8,812 nucleotides of DNA from Euryarchaeota archaeon UBA438 (GCA_002504435.1 DAQP01000018.1:22824-31635); one strand, 5' to 3'; counted from the stretch's first letter, positions 1 to 6,793 are shown. A program made the numbers and translations. The notes: a model not told the origin generated them from the sequence alone.

Positions 1-368
1 CCAGGGGAGCAAGGGGTCTGGGAACTGGAGGCGTTGGATGGAACGTAGTAGCCCGCGTCAGCGCTTATGCAAGAGGTCTGTCCGGTCGAGTTCTGATATG
101 TTCCTGCTTGGCATGCAGTCTGACTGCTTGAACCGTTGGATGGCACGTAATATCCTGCCGAAGCTGGAGTCTGTGTCGATGCGCCACTGGATGGGACGTA
201 GTTCCCTGCGGATGCCTGCACGCATGAGGTCTGGCCGTACATTGGCTGGTAGGTTCCTGGTTCGCACTGCGTCTGAGAAGCAGAGCCACTTGATGGCACG
301 TAGTTTCCGGCCGAGGCCCCCAGACAGCTGGATTGCCTGGTCCCAGGTTGGTAGGTACCGGGATTGCA
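1..368 (-). repeat. GCC2/GCC3-like 34-residue Cys repeats in the surface protein
   Basis: Units begin at Cys829 (base 368), Cys863 (266), Cys914 (113) and Cys948 (11). The unit is about 102 bp and encodes C-x-x-G-T-Y-Q-x5-Q-x-S-C-x4-A-G-N/Y-Y-V-P-S, then a Ser/Thr/Gln tail. The second unit is 51 residues because its AGxYVPS half is duplicated without the preceding Cys half. The array continues past the left edge, so the copy number is unknown. Related, more diverged units lie at bases 848-1079. Confidence 0.8.
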
Positions 369-2852
369 TTCGTATTGCCTAACCCCAATTTCGACTGCGA
401 TCTGGAATGTCGAATTTCCTATCAGGGACCCATCGTCGGTCGAGAAAAGCCATAGGACCATGGTGTATGAACCGCTCCCCCAAGTTCTATTCACGTGGAT
501 GAAGGCTATGGAGTCACCAGAGAATCCGGTTCCGTTCGTGGAAATGGCGTCGAAGCCAGAGGAAGTGTTGCTTGAGCTGGAGCCTAGAAGAGATAGCGAG
601 GAGTTGTAAATGGAGAGGTCGAAGTTCGTGCCGTTCGGGCTGGTCAGTCCCAGAGAGAAGCCACTGTTTCGCGGGACATCTATGGCGAACAGGTCTCCGT
701 GGTCTGCAGGGCTCTGGCCTGCGTTAAGCTCGCCGAGGTATGTGGCGCTCCGATCTGACAGATTCACACGCGGGTAGGTGTTGCCCGAGAAGTCTGGGGC
801 GTCTCCGTAAACCTGGTTGACCCAGTTGCCGGGGGAAGTATCCGTGCATGTATTCTGCCCTATCCCACTCTGATATGTTCCTGCTCCACACTGGGTTTGA
901 GCTTGGGATGCGGAAGTTGAGACGTAATTTCCAGCGGATGCAAGGTGGCATGCTGATTGGCCGTCCTCCGGCTGATATGAGCCCGGGATGCACTCGTTGT
1001 AGTATAGTGATCCGTAAACTGAGAAATGTCCCGCGGGAGAATCCTGGCATGTCAATCTGCCCCATTGCCCATCTGCGCAATCAAGCCACCTTGCCGGATT
1101 GGATGGGTATGGGTCAGAAGGGACTGGGACGCCGTCTCCGTCTTCATCGCCGGCGATGTGTGTATCAAGGACGTTCCAAACTCCATCGCCGTCATGGTCC
1201 TGATCGGAGAATGCCAAGTCGGCGCCTTCACTGAAATCCATCCAATGCGGGAGCAGGAGGTCATCACTAGTCCCATCGAACTCCCCGGTCTGGCCCCCCC
1301 AGCATGCTAAGCTGTAGTTCTGTACTATTGCGCAAGTGGATTCCTCACCGGTTGCAATTGCCAGAACGGGTCCGCCTATGCTAACGTGAACTGGGGTATT
1401 GCCATCCTCTCCAGTACAACCGCTGCTGGAAATGGAGGAGCTGCAGGTCCCATCGCCCCATTGTCCGTGTGTGTTCAGGCCCCAGCAATTCATGGAGCCA
1501 TTGTCCAGAATTGCGCAAGTGTGCCAATATGTTCCATCAATGGAATGGGCCGACCTCCCAGTAGAGAACGGTATGTTTACCGAACCATTCGTAACCGCCC
1601 CGTTCTCGGCGGAAGTCGTGTAGGTTCTGCCCCAGCAGTAAACTGAACCATTCTCGAAGATTGCGCAAACGCTGTATCCGGGAGTTGCCAAAGAGACCGC
1701 ACGCATACCAGTGGAGTGATTCACGACCACGGGTGTGTTACTGTCGGAAGTTGTGCCGTCTGCTAGAGTTCCAAATCCATTGTAACCCCAGCACTTCACG
1801 TCTCCAGTGTTTAGGAGTGCGCAAGTGAAGTCGTTGCCTGCAGATACGGAAACTGCTGTCCTATTCTCTCCCAAATCTACATCGACGGGCGAGTTCCTGT
1901 TGGAGTAGCTACCATCTCCCAGCTGTCCGTGATTGTTTCTCCCCCAGCATTTGAGTGAGGCATCATCCAGTATGGCGCAAGTGTGGGTATTTCCATTAGA
2001 AACAGCTACTGGGATGTTATTGCCGAATCCCACAGTTCCATTCACCAGTGTGGTGCTCCCCAGGCCTAATTGGCCGTAGTTGTTCATACCCCTGCATCTA
2101 AGAGTCCTATTCTTCAGAATGGCACATTGGCCCGCGTTTGAAATGACCTCGTCTTCTGTGAAATCCGCCACGCTGCTTGTTGAGCCATTTGTTGTTACTG
2201 TGGAGAATGTGACAAGTGTCCCATTTGACAAGACTAGGGTGGGCGAACCAGAGTCCAGATCTAGTATCGAATTACTGAAAACTGACCCCCTTTCGGATCC
2301 CGGTTGATTTGGTCCGATGGTTGAGTTGCTTGTGTTTGTAGTCGAAGTGGCCTCGGAGATTGACCATGAGTCCGTGCCCCACGCGTCTCCCGAGGTCCCA
2401 CCGTTGCCATCAACAAAGTTGACGACTAGGTAGAATGTTGCTGCCCCTGAGCCTGTCGATGGGGCAGTCCAATCAACTGTCCATGACCTGGAGTTAGAGT
2501 TTGAGTGGGTTACTTCCCCGGCCTGGATCTTGGCGTTTGACCCAGCATTGGAGAATGTGCCCAAATTTGAGTCTAGATTGAAGCCACCATTGGAACCGGA
2601 AGGGCCACCGGAACCGCCTATTGAGAGAGAGTATGTCGAGCCTGCGGAGTATCCGGAGCTAGGCAGGCCGGTTAAGGCAGGGGTAACCGTTGACGTACTT
2701 GAGTGGCATCCTCCGCCCCCGCACCCACTGGATGAGCTTCCGGTTTTCCCGCTGCTGTACGCAAAGGCTGAGTCAGGGACTGAGACTAGCATTATCGAAA
2801 ATAGGAACATAGCAATAGCGATTCTTGATTTTCTACCATTCCAGCCCGTCAT
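1..2852 (-). CDS. Giant secreted Cys-rich repeat protein (Reelin-like/choice-of-anchor V, RCC1, GCC2/GCC3, PPC-like); C-terminus off the window
   Basis: The frame is open for 950 codons from ATG 2852 to the left edge with no stop, so the C-terminus is missing. Residues 1-31 are a signal peptide: basic start, hydrophobic core, SAFA cleavage site. Residues 40-165 resemble the Reelin-like/choice-of-anchor V domain, with GCGGGGCH at 43-50, then GLPSSGY and WTAP. Residues 235-523 hold six RCC1-like units of the form C-A-I/L...C-W/R-G...GQLGDG, with first Cys at 243, 292, 344, 396, 446 and 507. Residues 549-575 carry acidic calcium-type loops (DQDHDGDG, DEDGDG). Residues 592-670 and 829-950 are GCC2/GCC3-like Cys repeats, and about 702-804 is a PPC-like beta domain. 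Many NxS/T sites suggest a glycosylated outer-surface protein. In-frame ATGs at 2978, 2927 and 2921 also exist. I chose 2852 because it puts the signal peptide at the terminus and has GGTGA just upstream. Role is unknown; adhesion or ligand binding is inference. Confidence 0.85.
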   Translation of the reverse strand, partial: MTGWNGRKSRIAIAMFLFSIMLVSVPDSAFAYSSGKTGSSSSGCGGGGCHSSTSTVTPALTGLPSSGYSAGSTYSLSIGGSGGPSGSNGGFNLDSNLGTFSNAGSNAKIQAGEVTHSNSNSRSWTVDWTAPSTGSGAATFYLVVNFVDGNGGTSGDAWGTDSWSISEATSTTNTSNSTIGPNQPGSERGSVFSNSILDLDSGSPTLVLSNGTLVTFSTVTTNGSTSSVADFTEDEVISNAGQCAILKNRTLRCRGMNNYGQLGLGSTTLVNGTVGFGNNIPVAVSNGNTHTCAILDDASLKCWGRNNHGQLGDGSYSNRNSPVDVDLGENRTAVSVSAGNDFTCALLNTGDVKCWGYNGFGTLADGTTSDSNTPVVVNHSTGMRAVSLATPGYSVCAIFENGSVYCWGRTYTTSAENGAVTNGSVNIPFSTGRSAHSIDGTYWHTCAILDNGSMNCWGLNTHGQWGDGTCSSSISSSGCTGEDGNTPVHVSIGGPVLAIATGEESTCAIVQNYSLACWGGQTGEFDGTSDDLLLPHWMDFSEGADLAFSDQDHDGDGVWNVLDTHIAGDEDGDGVPVPSDPYPSNPARWLDCADGQWGRLTCQDSPAGHFSVYGSLYYNECIPGSYQPEDGQSACHLASAGNYVSTSASQAQTQCGAGTYQSGIGQNTCTDTSPGNWVNQVYGDAPDFSGNTYPRVNLSDRSATYLGELNAGQSPADHGDLFAIDVPRNSGFSLGLTSPNGTNFDLSIYNSSLSLLGSSSSNTSSGFDAISTNGTGFSGDSIAFIHVNRTWGSGSYTMVLWLFSTDDGSLIGNSTFQIAVEIGVRQYECNPGTYQPGTRQSSCLGASAGNYVPSSGSASQTQCEPGTYQPMYGQTSCVQASAGNYVPSSGASTQTPASAGYYVPSNGSSSQTACQAGTYQNSTGQTSCISADAGYYVPSNASSSQTPCSP
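1285..2150 (-). repeat. RCC1-like beta-propeller repeats (six Cys units) in the surface protein
   Basis: Six in-frame units of 49 to 61 residues share the signature C-A-I/L-x5-S/T/D-x2-C-W-G, mostly followed by a GQLGDG-like turn. The first has C-R-G instead of C-W-G. First-Cys codons begin at bases 2126, 1979, 1823, 1667, 1517 and 1334. The paired cysteines in each blade suit an extracellular, disulfide-stabilised propeller. RCC1 propellers usually have seven blades, so a seventh diverged blade or an incomplete fold is possible. Confidence 0.75.
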
Positions 2853-2970
2853 AGTCACCAATTCCTGCGTCGTATCAGCCAAAGAGGTTTGTCGGACCAG
2901 TCCGAAAGCCCTCTGTAACATCACCATAGCGGTTCTATTGGCAATATGACTATTCCTACGACTCGCATAC
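2853..2970. promoter_or_regulatory. 118-bp gap before the surface protein; candidate promoter/leader
   Basis: This lies between the radical SAM stop (2971) and the chosen surface-protein ATG (2852). It is the widest gap in the leftward array and holds an inverted repeat at 2883-2914, so an independent promoter is plausible. An AT-rich stretch (TCATATTG on the minus strand, about 2943-2950) is a weak TATA candidate. The reading frame of the surface protein stays open through this gap, so part could be coding if an upstream ATG is used. Confidence 0.35.
2883..2914. other. Inverted repeat / hairpin in the leader of the surface protein
   Basis: The core is a perfect TCGGAC-2 nt-GTCCGA inverted repeat (2892-2905), flanked by a second matched pair, AGAGG (2883-2887) and CCTCT (2910-2914), so a two-part stem with a small internal loop can form. 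It has no T-run after it on the minus strand, which argues against a simple terminator. It could be a leader structure, an operator, or a chance element. Confidence 0.45.
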
Positions 2971-4761
2971 TCATGCATCACTAGTGAGGACCTCTTTTGC
3001 ATAGCGAGGAATCTGGACCCCAGCCCCGTCGAAGAGGGATTGCAGTGATTCTATTGGGACGCCTTCACTGGCCATCTTTGCGCGATGGCTAACTATCCTC
3101 CATGAGGAATTGCGACCTATCCCGGGAATTGCCTCCAATTGCTGCTGCGTTGCGTCGCTGAAATTCAGGCCAAGTTCGACAGCAGAGATGCTTCTTTTAC
3201 CGTGGCCTGTAACCATGACATCTGAGCCAGTCTCAAGGGGGATCAAGTACGGAACACCGACCAGTATTGGGTAAGCTCCCATCTGCCTTCCAAACGTGAT
3301 TCCAGAGGAGCCATGTATTGAGGGGTCCCTGTGCTTAGGGTCAATGACGTGCTCTGGTAGCCTAATCCTATTCCCACTTGACTCCCACCACAAGCCCCTC
3401 AATATCGTCCCGAGGGGGAGCATCTGCTCCAGCATGGGTTGGTCTATCTCATCTCTGACATCTCTCTTGAATGTCCTGAAGGCGGATTCGTTGACGCTCT
3501 GGAATCCTCGGCCCTCGACCTGTCTGATGTTTATCCTCCTCAGAAGTAATCCCTTCGATTTTATTTTTCTGAGTAGATTGATGTTCATCCGGTAGGAATC
3601 GTCAGTCTCGCCGTTGAGTCCCGCAATGAAATTTAGCCCGGGGAGCATTGATGGCAGTCCTCTTGGGCCTCTTTCCCTACCAAATTCGTTGATGTGTTCG
3701 ATGGCGGCCATGAGTTGTTCTGAGTCGCAATTCAGCCAGTTCTTCTCGTGCACACTAGGATCTGCTGACTCCAGCCCGAAGGAGAGGACGGAACCGTCTG
3801 AAAGATTCTCAACGAGAGCCTTTGTGATCTCCGTTGATTCCTCAATATTTTCAGCGATAATTGAGGGATTGGCGTTGTCTACGTGGAGGACATCTAGCCT
3901 GTCGTCATCCCTTACCTCGTTGAGCACGCGTATTATTGGTTCAGGGTTTGGGATTGGGTACTCTAGGTCTTCGACCCCATCTGCTCGATAGGTGTAAATG
4001 TCAGTGGCGCCGCCTATTCTTACATTCCTGACACCGGAATCCAGAGCTACGGTTATCTCATCGATGACATCCTTTTCTGGCCTCCAGAGGGGCAATCCCT
4101 TCTTCGGCTCTATGCAAAACTTGCATCCTCGTTTGAATCTGACACACCCCTGGTAGAGTTCGATCTCATACATCAGTGGACCGTGTTTTCCATCCGGGGC
4201 AAGTATGTCCGGGTGTTCAGTTACTGATTTCGAGGAGGCCCCTAACAACGCCCATTTCGACCACTGCTCTGGCGTTCTTCGTTTGTGTGACCACTCCCCT
4301 GTTGAAAGGCGATGGTCGAGGGTTGCGTCAGTATCTTGGACCGTTAGGAACAAGTTTGGCCTCATGGGGGACCAGCCGTCGTTTCTCCAATGTCTAATCG
4401 CCCATCCCCCACAAAGAATTGGGGTATTCATGGGAATGGTCGAGATTAACGAGTTGGTTTCCCTGAGGCTTATTGGGGTGCCTCTGATATACTTCCCCGG
4501 AACTACCGCACCAGCTAGTAATACCACTCCTGAAAGAGCATCCATTTGACTTAGAATAGCTTCTCTTCCCTCTGGGTCCGATAGTCTCGACTTGAACCTG
4601 ATTCTCCAATCATCCACAGTCATGTAGGTGTATTCGATTCCTCGACTTTCAAGGACGCCACAGATGTACCTGATGTGGAAACCGACGTAATTTGGAACTC
4701 CGAAGGCGGCTGGCTCGTCCTCGTAGCCATCCAGAACCAGCCATCCCTGAAGGGGCTCCAT
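2971..4761 (-). CDS. Radical SAM protein with C-terminal helix-hairpin-helix (COG1031-like)
   Basis: Cluster-binding cysteines are seen as C-x6-C-x2-C in GCVRFKRGCKFC, at 216, 223 and 226 counting from the GTG at 4791. The classical radical SAM spacing is CX3CX2C, but wider first spacing is, as I recall, typical of the COG1031 family. An N-terminal segment (LDGYEDEPAAFGVPNYVG), the GRQMGAYPILVG block near 501-512 and a final HhH (AIPGIGRNSSWRIV, about 554-567) fit that family, which is of unknown function; the HhH suggests nucleic-acid binding. The usual 4Fe-4S/SAM radical chemistry is expected, substrate unknown. I chose ATG 4761 because AGAGGT sits three bases upstream and the conserved N-terminus begins there. 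A GTG at 4791 overlapping the upstream stop (GTGA) would add ten residues. It is the fourth gene of the leftward array, directly after csl4. Confidence 0.9.
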   Translation of the reverse strand: MEPLQGWLVLDGYEDEPAAFGVPNYVGFHIRYICGVLESRGIEYTYMTVDDWRIRFKSRLSDPEGREAILSQMDALSGVVLLAGAVVPGKYIRGTPISLRETNSLISTIPMNTPILCGGWAIRHWRNDGWSPMRPNLFLTVQDTDATLDHRLSTGEWSHKRRTPEQWSKWALLGASSKSVTEHPDILAPDGKHGPLMYEIELYQGCVRFKRGCKFCIEPKKGLPLWRPEKDVIDEITVALDSGVRNVRIGGATDIYTYRADGVEDLEYPIPNPEPIIRVLNEVRDDDRLDVLHVDNANPSIIAENIEESTEITKALVENLSDGSVLSFGLESADPSVHEKNWLNCDSEQLMAAIEHINEFGRERGPRGLPSMLPGLNFIAGLNGETDDSYRMNINLLRKIKSKGLLLRRINIRQVEGRGFQSVNESAFRTFKRDVRDEIDQPMLEQMLPLGTILRGLWWESSGNRIRLPEHVIDPKHRDPSIHGSSGITFGRQMGAYPILVGVPYLIPLETGSDVMVTGHGKRSISAVELGLNFSDATQQQLEAIPGIGRNSSWRIVSHRAKMASEGVPIESLQSLFDGAGVQIPRYAKEVLTSDA

Positions 4762-4763
4762 GT

Positions 4764-4769
4764 TACCTC
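4764..4769 (-). promoter_or_regulatory. Ribosome binding site deciding the radical SAM start
   Basis: The minus strand reads AGAGGTAACATG, so a Shine-Dalgarno-like AGAGGT lies three bases before the ATG at 4761. No comparable match precedes the alternative GTG at 4791. Most other genes here have no clear SD, so this match is informative. Confidence 0.5.
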
Positions 4770-4787
4770 TGATGAGTCGGGAGAACT

Positions 4788-6095
4788 TCACCGCTTCGAC
4801 CGATTTCGATTGTCGCGGCCCCTTCTGTGGGAGCCTTTCCTACCGCCTCCCGATGGATTCGACTCCTCTACGACTATCTTCCTTCCACCGATCTCTGCCC
4901 CATTCATCTTCTTAGCTGCGGCCAGTCCTTCGTCCCTGTCTGAGAATGTTACGAAGGCGAATCCTTTGGAGCGGCCAGATTCCCGGTCCATTGCAATCTG
5001 TACTGACTTGAGCTTTCCAAGGGCGGAGAAGGCCTTGGTCAATTCTTCCTCTGATGTTTCGTAAGAAAGCCTGCCCACGAATAGTTTAGTCCCCATTGTG
5101 GCCTGTGCCTTGGCCCTCATCTCATTCATCGTCGCCCTCTCCTTGGCAAGCTCCTCCTTGGAGGCTCGGCCGTCCTTCACCTTGTCCATACAATCACGGC
5201 AGCGGATCGGTTTGCCTGGAGTGGGTTGGAATGGGACCTGAGTGTCGCATCCACAAAGGGTGCAAACTGTCTTGTGCATTTCTCTCCTTGGTCCGCCCTG
5301 ACCGCCCCCTCTGCCGCCTCTACCGCCTCTACCGCCTCTACCGCCCCTGGTGGCTTTTGCACTGGCCGGCATTTCGTGGGACGCGCCTCTTCTGAAATCA
5401 GCTAGCGGGGATAGGTATGGTCTCGCACCATCGTGGCCAAGTCCGGCCTCTGCTTCTGGGGACCACCTCTCCCCTGACCTGTTGAGCTTGGATTTGTTGG
5501 ACCTTATTTCATGCCCGTGTCCGAACCCGTCAGAAAGGACCCTGTATGCCGAATAGTCGCATCTGGGGCACTTGACGTTGAAGTCGGGCTTATCGTCGGA
5601 TGCCACGAGATCTTCGCCGCACTGTGTGCACAAGGCGGAAAGAACGCCGAGATTAGTGCTACCCTTGGTTGTGGCCTTGAGTATTGGATCTGATTTAGTT
5701 ATCTTGGCCCTGACGATATCACGCATTCTCATAGCATCGCCTGGCGACGGGGTGAACCTATCAACGACCTCGGAAACATGAATATCAGCGAAGAGTTTCA
5801 TTGCAGGGAGGCTCCTGTGGCCGCCCTCATTGCTCTCAACATGAAGAATCCTGATTTCGGCAACGTTTTCGTTCAGACGATTAACTTCGCCGATAACGAG
5901 ATCCCCCACATTTGGCGAATTTATGGGTGGCCTTGAAGGGTCGACTGAGATGTTTCCATCATCCATAACTATCCTCCCGTTTACCACTGCTACGAAGCCA
6001 GCACTGGCTTCTGCAAGCCCATTTCCAGGCTCTGCACCCACTGGGACCTCAACAGGGGTCCCGGGTGTGACAAGGTCACCGACAGTAGCCGTCAT
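4788..6095 (-). CDS. csl4: Exosome subunit Csl4 fused to RGG, zinc-knuckle and RRM domains
   Basis: The N-terminal part matches archaeal Csl4, the RNA-binding cap subunit of the exosome: a short beta domain with VTPGTPVEV (about 1-57), an S1-like domain (about 62-150) with GDLVIGEV and GDIVRA-type strands, and a zinc ribbon with C156-x2-C159 and C176-x2-C179. Archaeal Csl4 is usually about 180-200 residues and stops here. This one continues to 435: a low-complexity linker, an RGG tract (250-270), a second Cys cluster (CTLCGC at 278-283, CRDC at 299-302), and a full RRM (336-412) with RNP2 LFVGRL and RNP1 KGFAFVTF, then a basic tail. The extra modules should add RNA-binding surfaces to the exosome cap; that is inference. 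Start: ATG 6095 begins at the family's usual N-terminus, whereas a TTG at 6125 would add ten residues and read through a hairpin. It follows the methylase by 43 bp. Confidence 0.9.
   Translation of the reverse strand: MTATVGDLVTPGTPVEVPVGAEPGNGLAEASAGFVAVVNGRIVMDDGNISVDPSRPPINSPNVGDLVIGEVNRLNENVAEIRILHVESNEGGHRSLPAMKLFADIHVSEVVDRFTPSPGDAMRMRDIVRAKITKSDPILKATTKGSTNLGVLSALCTQCGEDLVASDDKPDFNVKCPRCDYSAYRVLSDGFGHGHEIRSNKSKLNRSGERWSPEAEAGLGHDGARPYLSPLADFRRGASHEMPASAKATRGGRGGRGGRGGRGGGQGGPRREMHKTVCTLCGCDTQVPFQPTPGKPIRCRDCMDKVKDGRASKEELAKERATMNEMRAKAQATMGTKLFVGRLSYETSEEELTKAFSALGKLKSVQIAMDRESGRSKGFAFVTFSDRDEGLAAAKKMNGAEIGGRKIVVEESNPSGGGRKGSHRRGRDNRNRSKR
5314..5349 (-). repeat. 9-bp tandem repeat encoding the RGG tract of Csl4-RRM
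   Basis: Plus-strand CCGCCTCTA repeats three times without change (5314-5340), with a fourth diverged copy CCGCCCCTG (5341-5349). On the coding strand it gives Arg-Gly-Gly units. Whole-unit slippage would change the number of RGG boxes without shifting the frame. Confidence 0.85.
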
Positions 6096-6113
6096 CGGCC
6101 GGGCGACCGGCCG
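6096..6113. other. Perfect hairpin abutting the csl4 start codon
   Basis: The minus strand reads CGGCCGG-TCGC-CCGGCCG, a perfect 7-bp all-GC stem with a 4-nt loop, immediately followed by ATG at 6095. An AGGGGGT stretch (6114-6120) directly precedes the stem. There is no T-run, so an intrinsic terminator is unlikely. Being outside the coding frame supports a leader RNA structure that could gate translation of csl4. If the TTG at 6125 were the true start, the element would be coding. Confidence 0.6.
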
Positions 6114-6138
6114 ACCCCCTATCAACGGTACGGACGGC

Positions 6139-6753
6139 CTAAGGCGGGGTCAATCTCCAGAAACCGGCCTTGGTGACTCCCCTAGAGCTGCGATGATGCT
6201 CGAATGAAGCGGGAATTGCGAAGTCCGCCTCCCCGTACATTTCGACGCCCCACCCCGCTTCCTCAAATCTAGGGCGGATGTGTTTAGCGTTAGAGCTGTG
6301 CATGATGTGAGTTACAGCCCCAATTGATTCTATTAGGTCGAGAAATGGTGCGTCCGCTTTCTCTTTCTGCCTCCCCCATGGAGGATTAGAAATTATCAAA
6401 TCAATGTGGCCTAAATTGGAATCCAATGTAGAGACATCGGTTTCTAGGACCTCGTATGACTTTGGCCCCACATATGATTCTGCATTTCTTCTAGACACCT
6501 CGCAGCATCTGCTGTCTGAATCGACCAGAATGGCCTTATCTGCTCCGAGCTGGAGTGCTCCGATTCCGAGAATTCCGTTGCCCGCCCCCAAATCAAGGAC
6601 GGAGGCACCATCTAGAAGGTCGCCGAATGCCGCAATGTCGAATATCCATCTGGCGGCCAGTTCTCCCGAGGTTGGGTATTGCTCTAGGCTTACATCGGGA
6701 TTTTCGCACTTGTCCAACTTTGATAGCAGAATGGACAACTGTCGCAGGCGCAT
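6139..6753 (-). CDS. METTL5-like / COG2263 SAM-dependent RNA methylase
   Basis: The 204-residue protein aligns by eye with METTL5: an N-terminal MRLRQL...LDKCENPDVSLEQYPT segment, A-A-R at 33-35, SAM motif I LDLGAGNGILGIGA (53-66), acidic motif II VDSD (77-80), catalytic motif NPPW at 123-126, and the late HSSNAKH and DFAIPASFEHH blocks. Eukaryotic METTL5 makes N6-methyladenosine in 18S rRNA, so an rRNA adenine target is the natural guess for this archaeal member. The usual motif is NPPF; Trp replaces Phe here, still aromatic, so stacking on the base may be kept. I chose ATG 6753 because METTL5 proteins begin at this point. A TTG at 6807 would overlap asd and add 18 low-complexity residues. 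It lies 40 bp after asd and just before csl4; a methylase of this type beside csl4 is, as I recall, seen in other archaea. Confidence 0.88.
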   Translation of the reverse strand: MRLRQLSILLSKLDKCENPDVSLEQYPTSGELAARWIFDIAAFGDLLDGASVLDLGAGNGILGIGALQLGADKAILVDSDSRCCEVSRRNAESYVGPKSYEVLETDVSTLDSNLGHIDLIISNPPWGRQKEKADAPFLDLIESIGAVTHIMHSSNAKHIRPRFEEAGWGVEMYGEADFAIPASFEHHRSSRGVTKAGFWRLTPP

Positions 6754-6793
6754 GGACGGGGATGGGGGGGCAAGTGATGAACTACTGCCCCTC

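Noticed and set aside
1291..1303. Possible frameshift in the surface protein at a homopolymer of seven C (seven G on the coding strand)
   Set aside because: Counting the bases shows TGC TGG GGG GGC CAG, which keeps the frame; the downstream sequence continues the same domain types to the left edge.
38..1646. Several open frames on the plus strand opposite the surface protein
   Set aside because: They lie antisense to the long repeat-protein frame, show no recognisable motif, and repeat the mirrored Cys-repeat pattern, so they are shadows.
2530..2949. A Pro/Glu-rich plus-strand open frame of about 139 residues
   Set aside because: It is the antisense of the Gly/Ser-rich N-terminal part of the surface protein; the composition is what reversing those codons produces.
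6096..6113. Intrinsic terminator between the methylase and csl4
   Set aside because: The stem is strong but no T-run follows on either strand, and archaeal termination depends mainly on T-rich tracts rather than stems.
6096..6125. TTG start at 6125 adding ten residues to Csl4
   Set aside because: The extra residues would be encoded by the GC hairpin and are not part of the usual Csl4 N-terminus, which begins at the ATG at 6095; a rare TTG is less likely.
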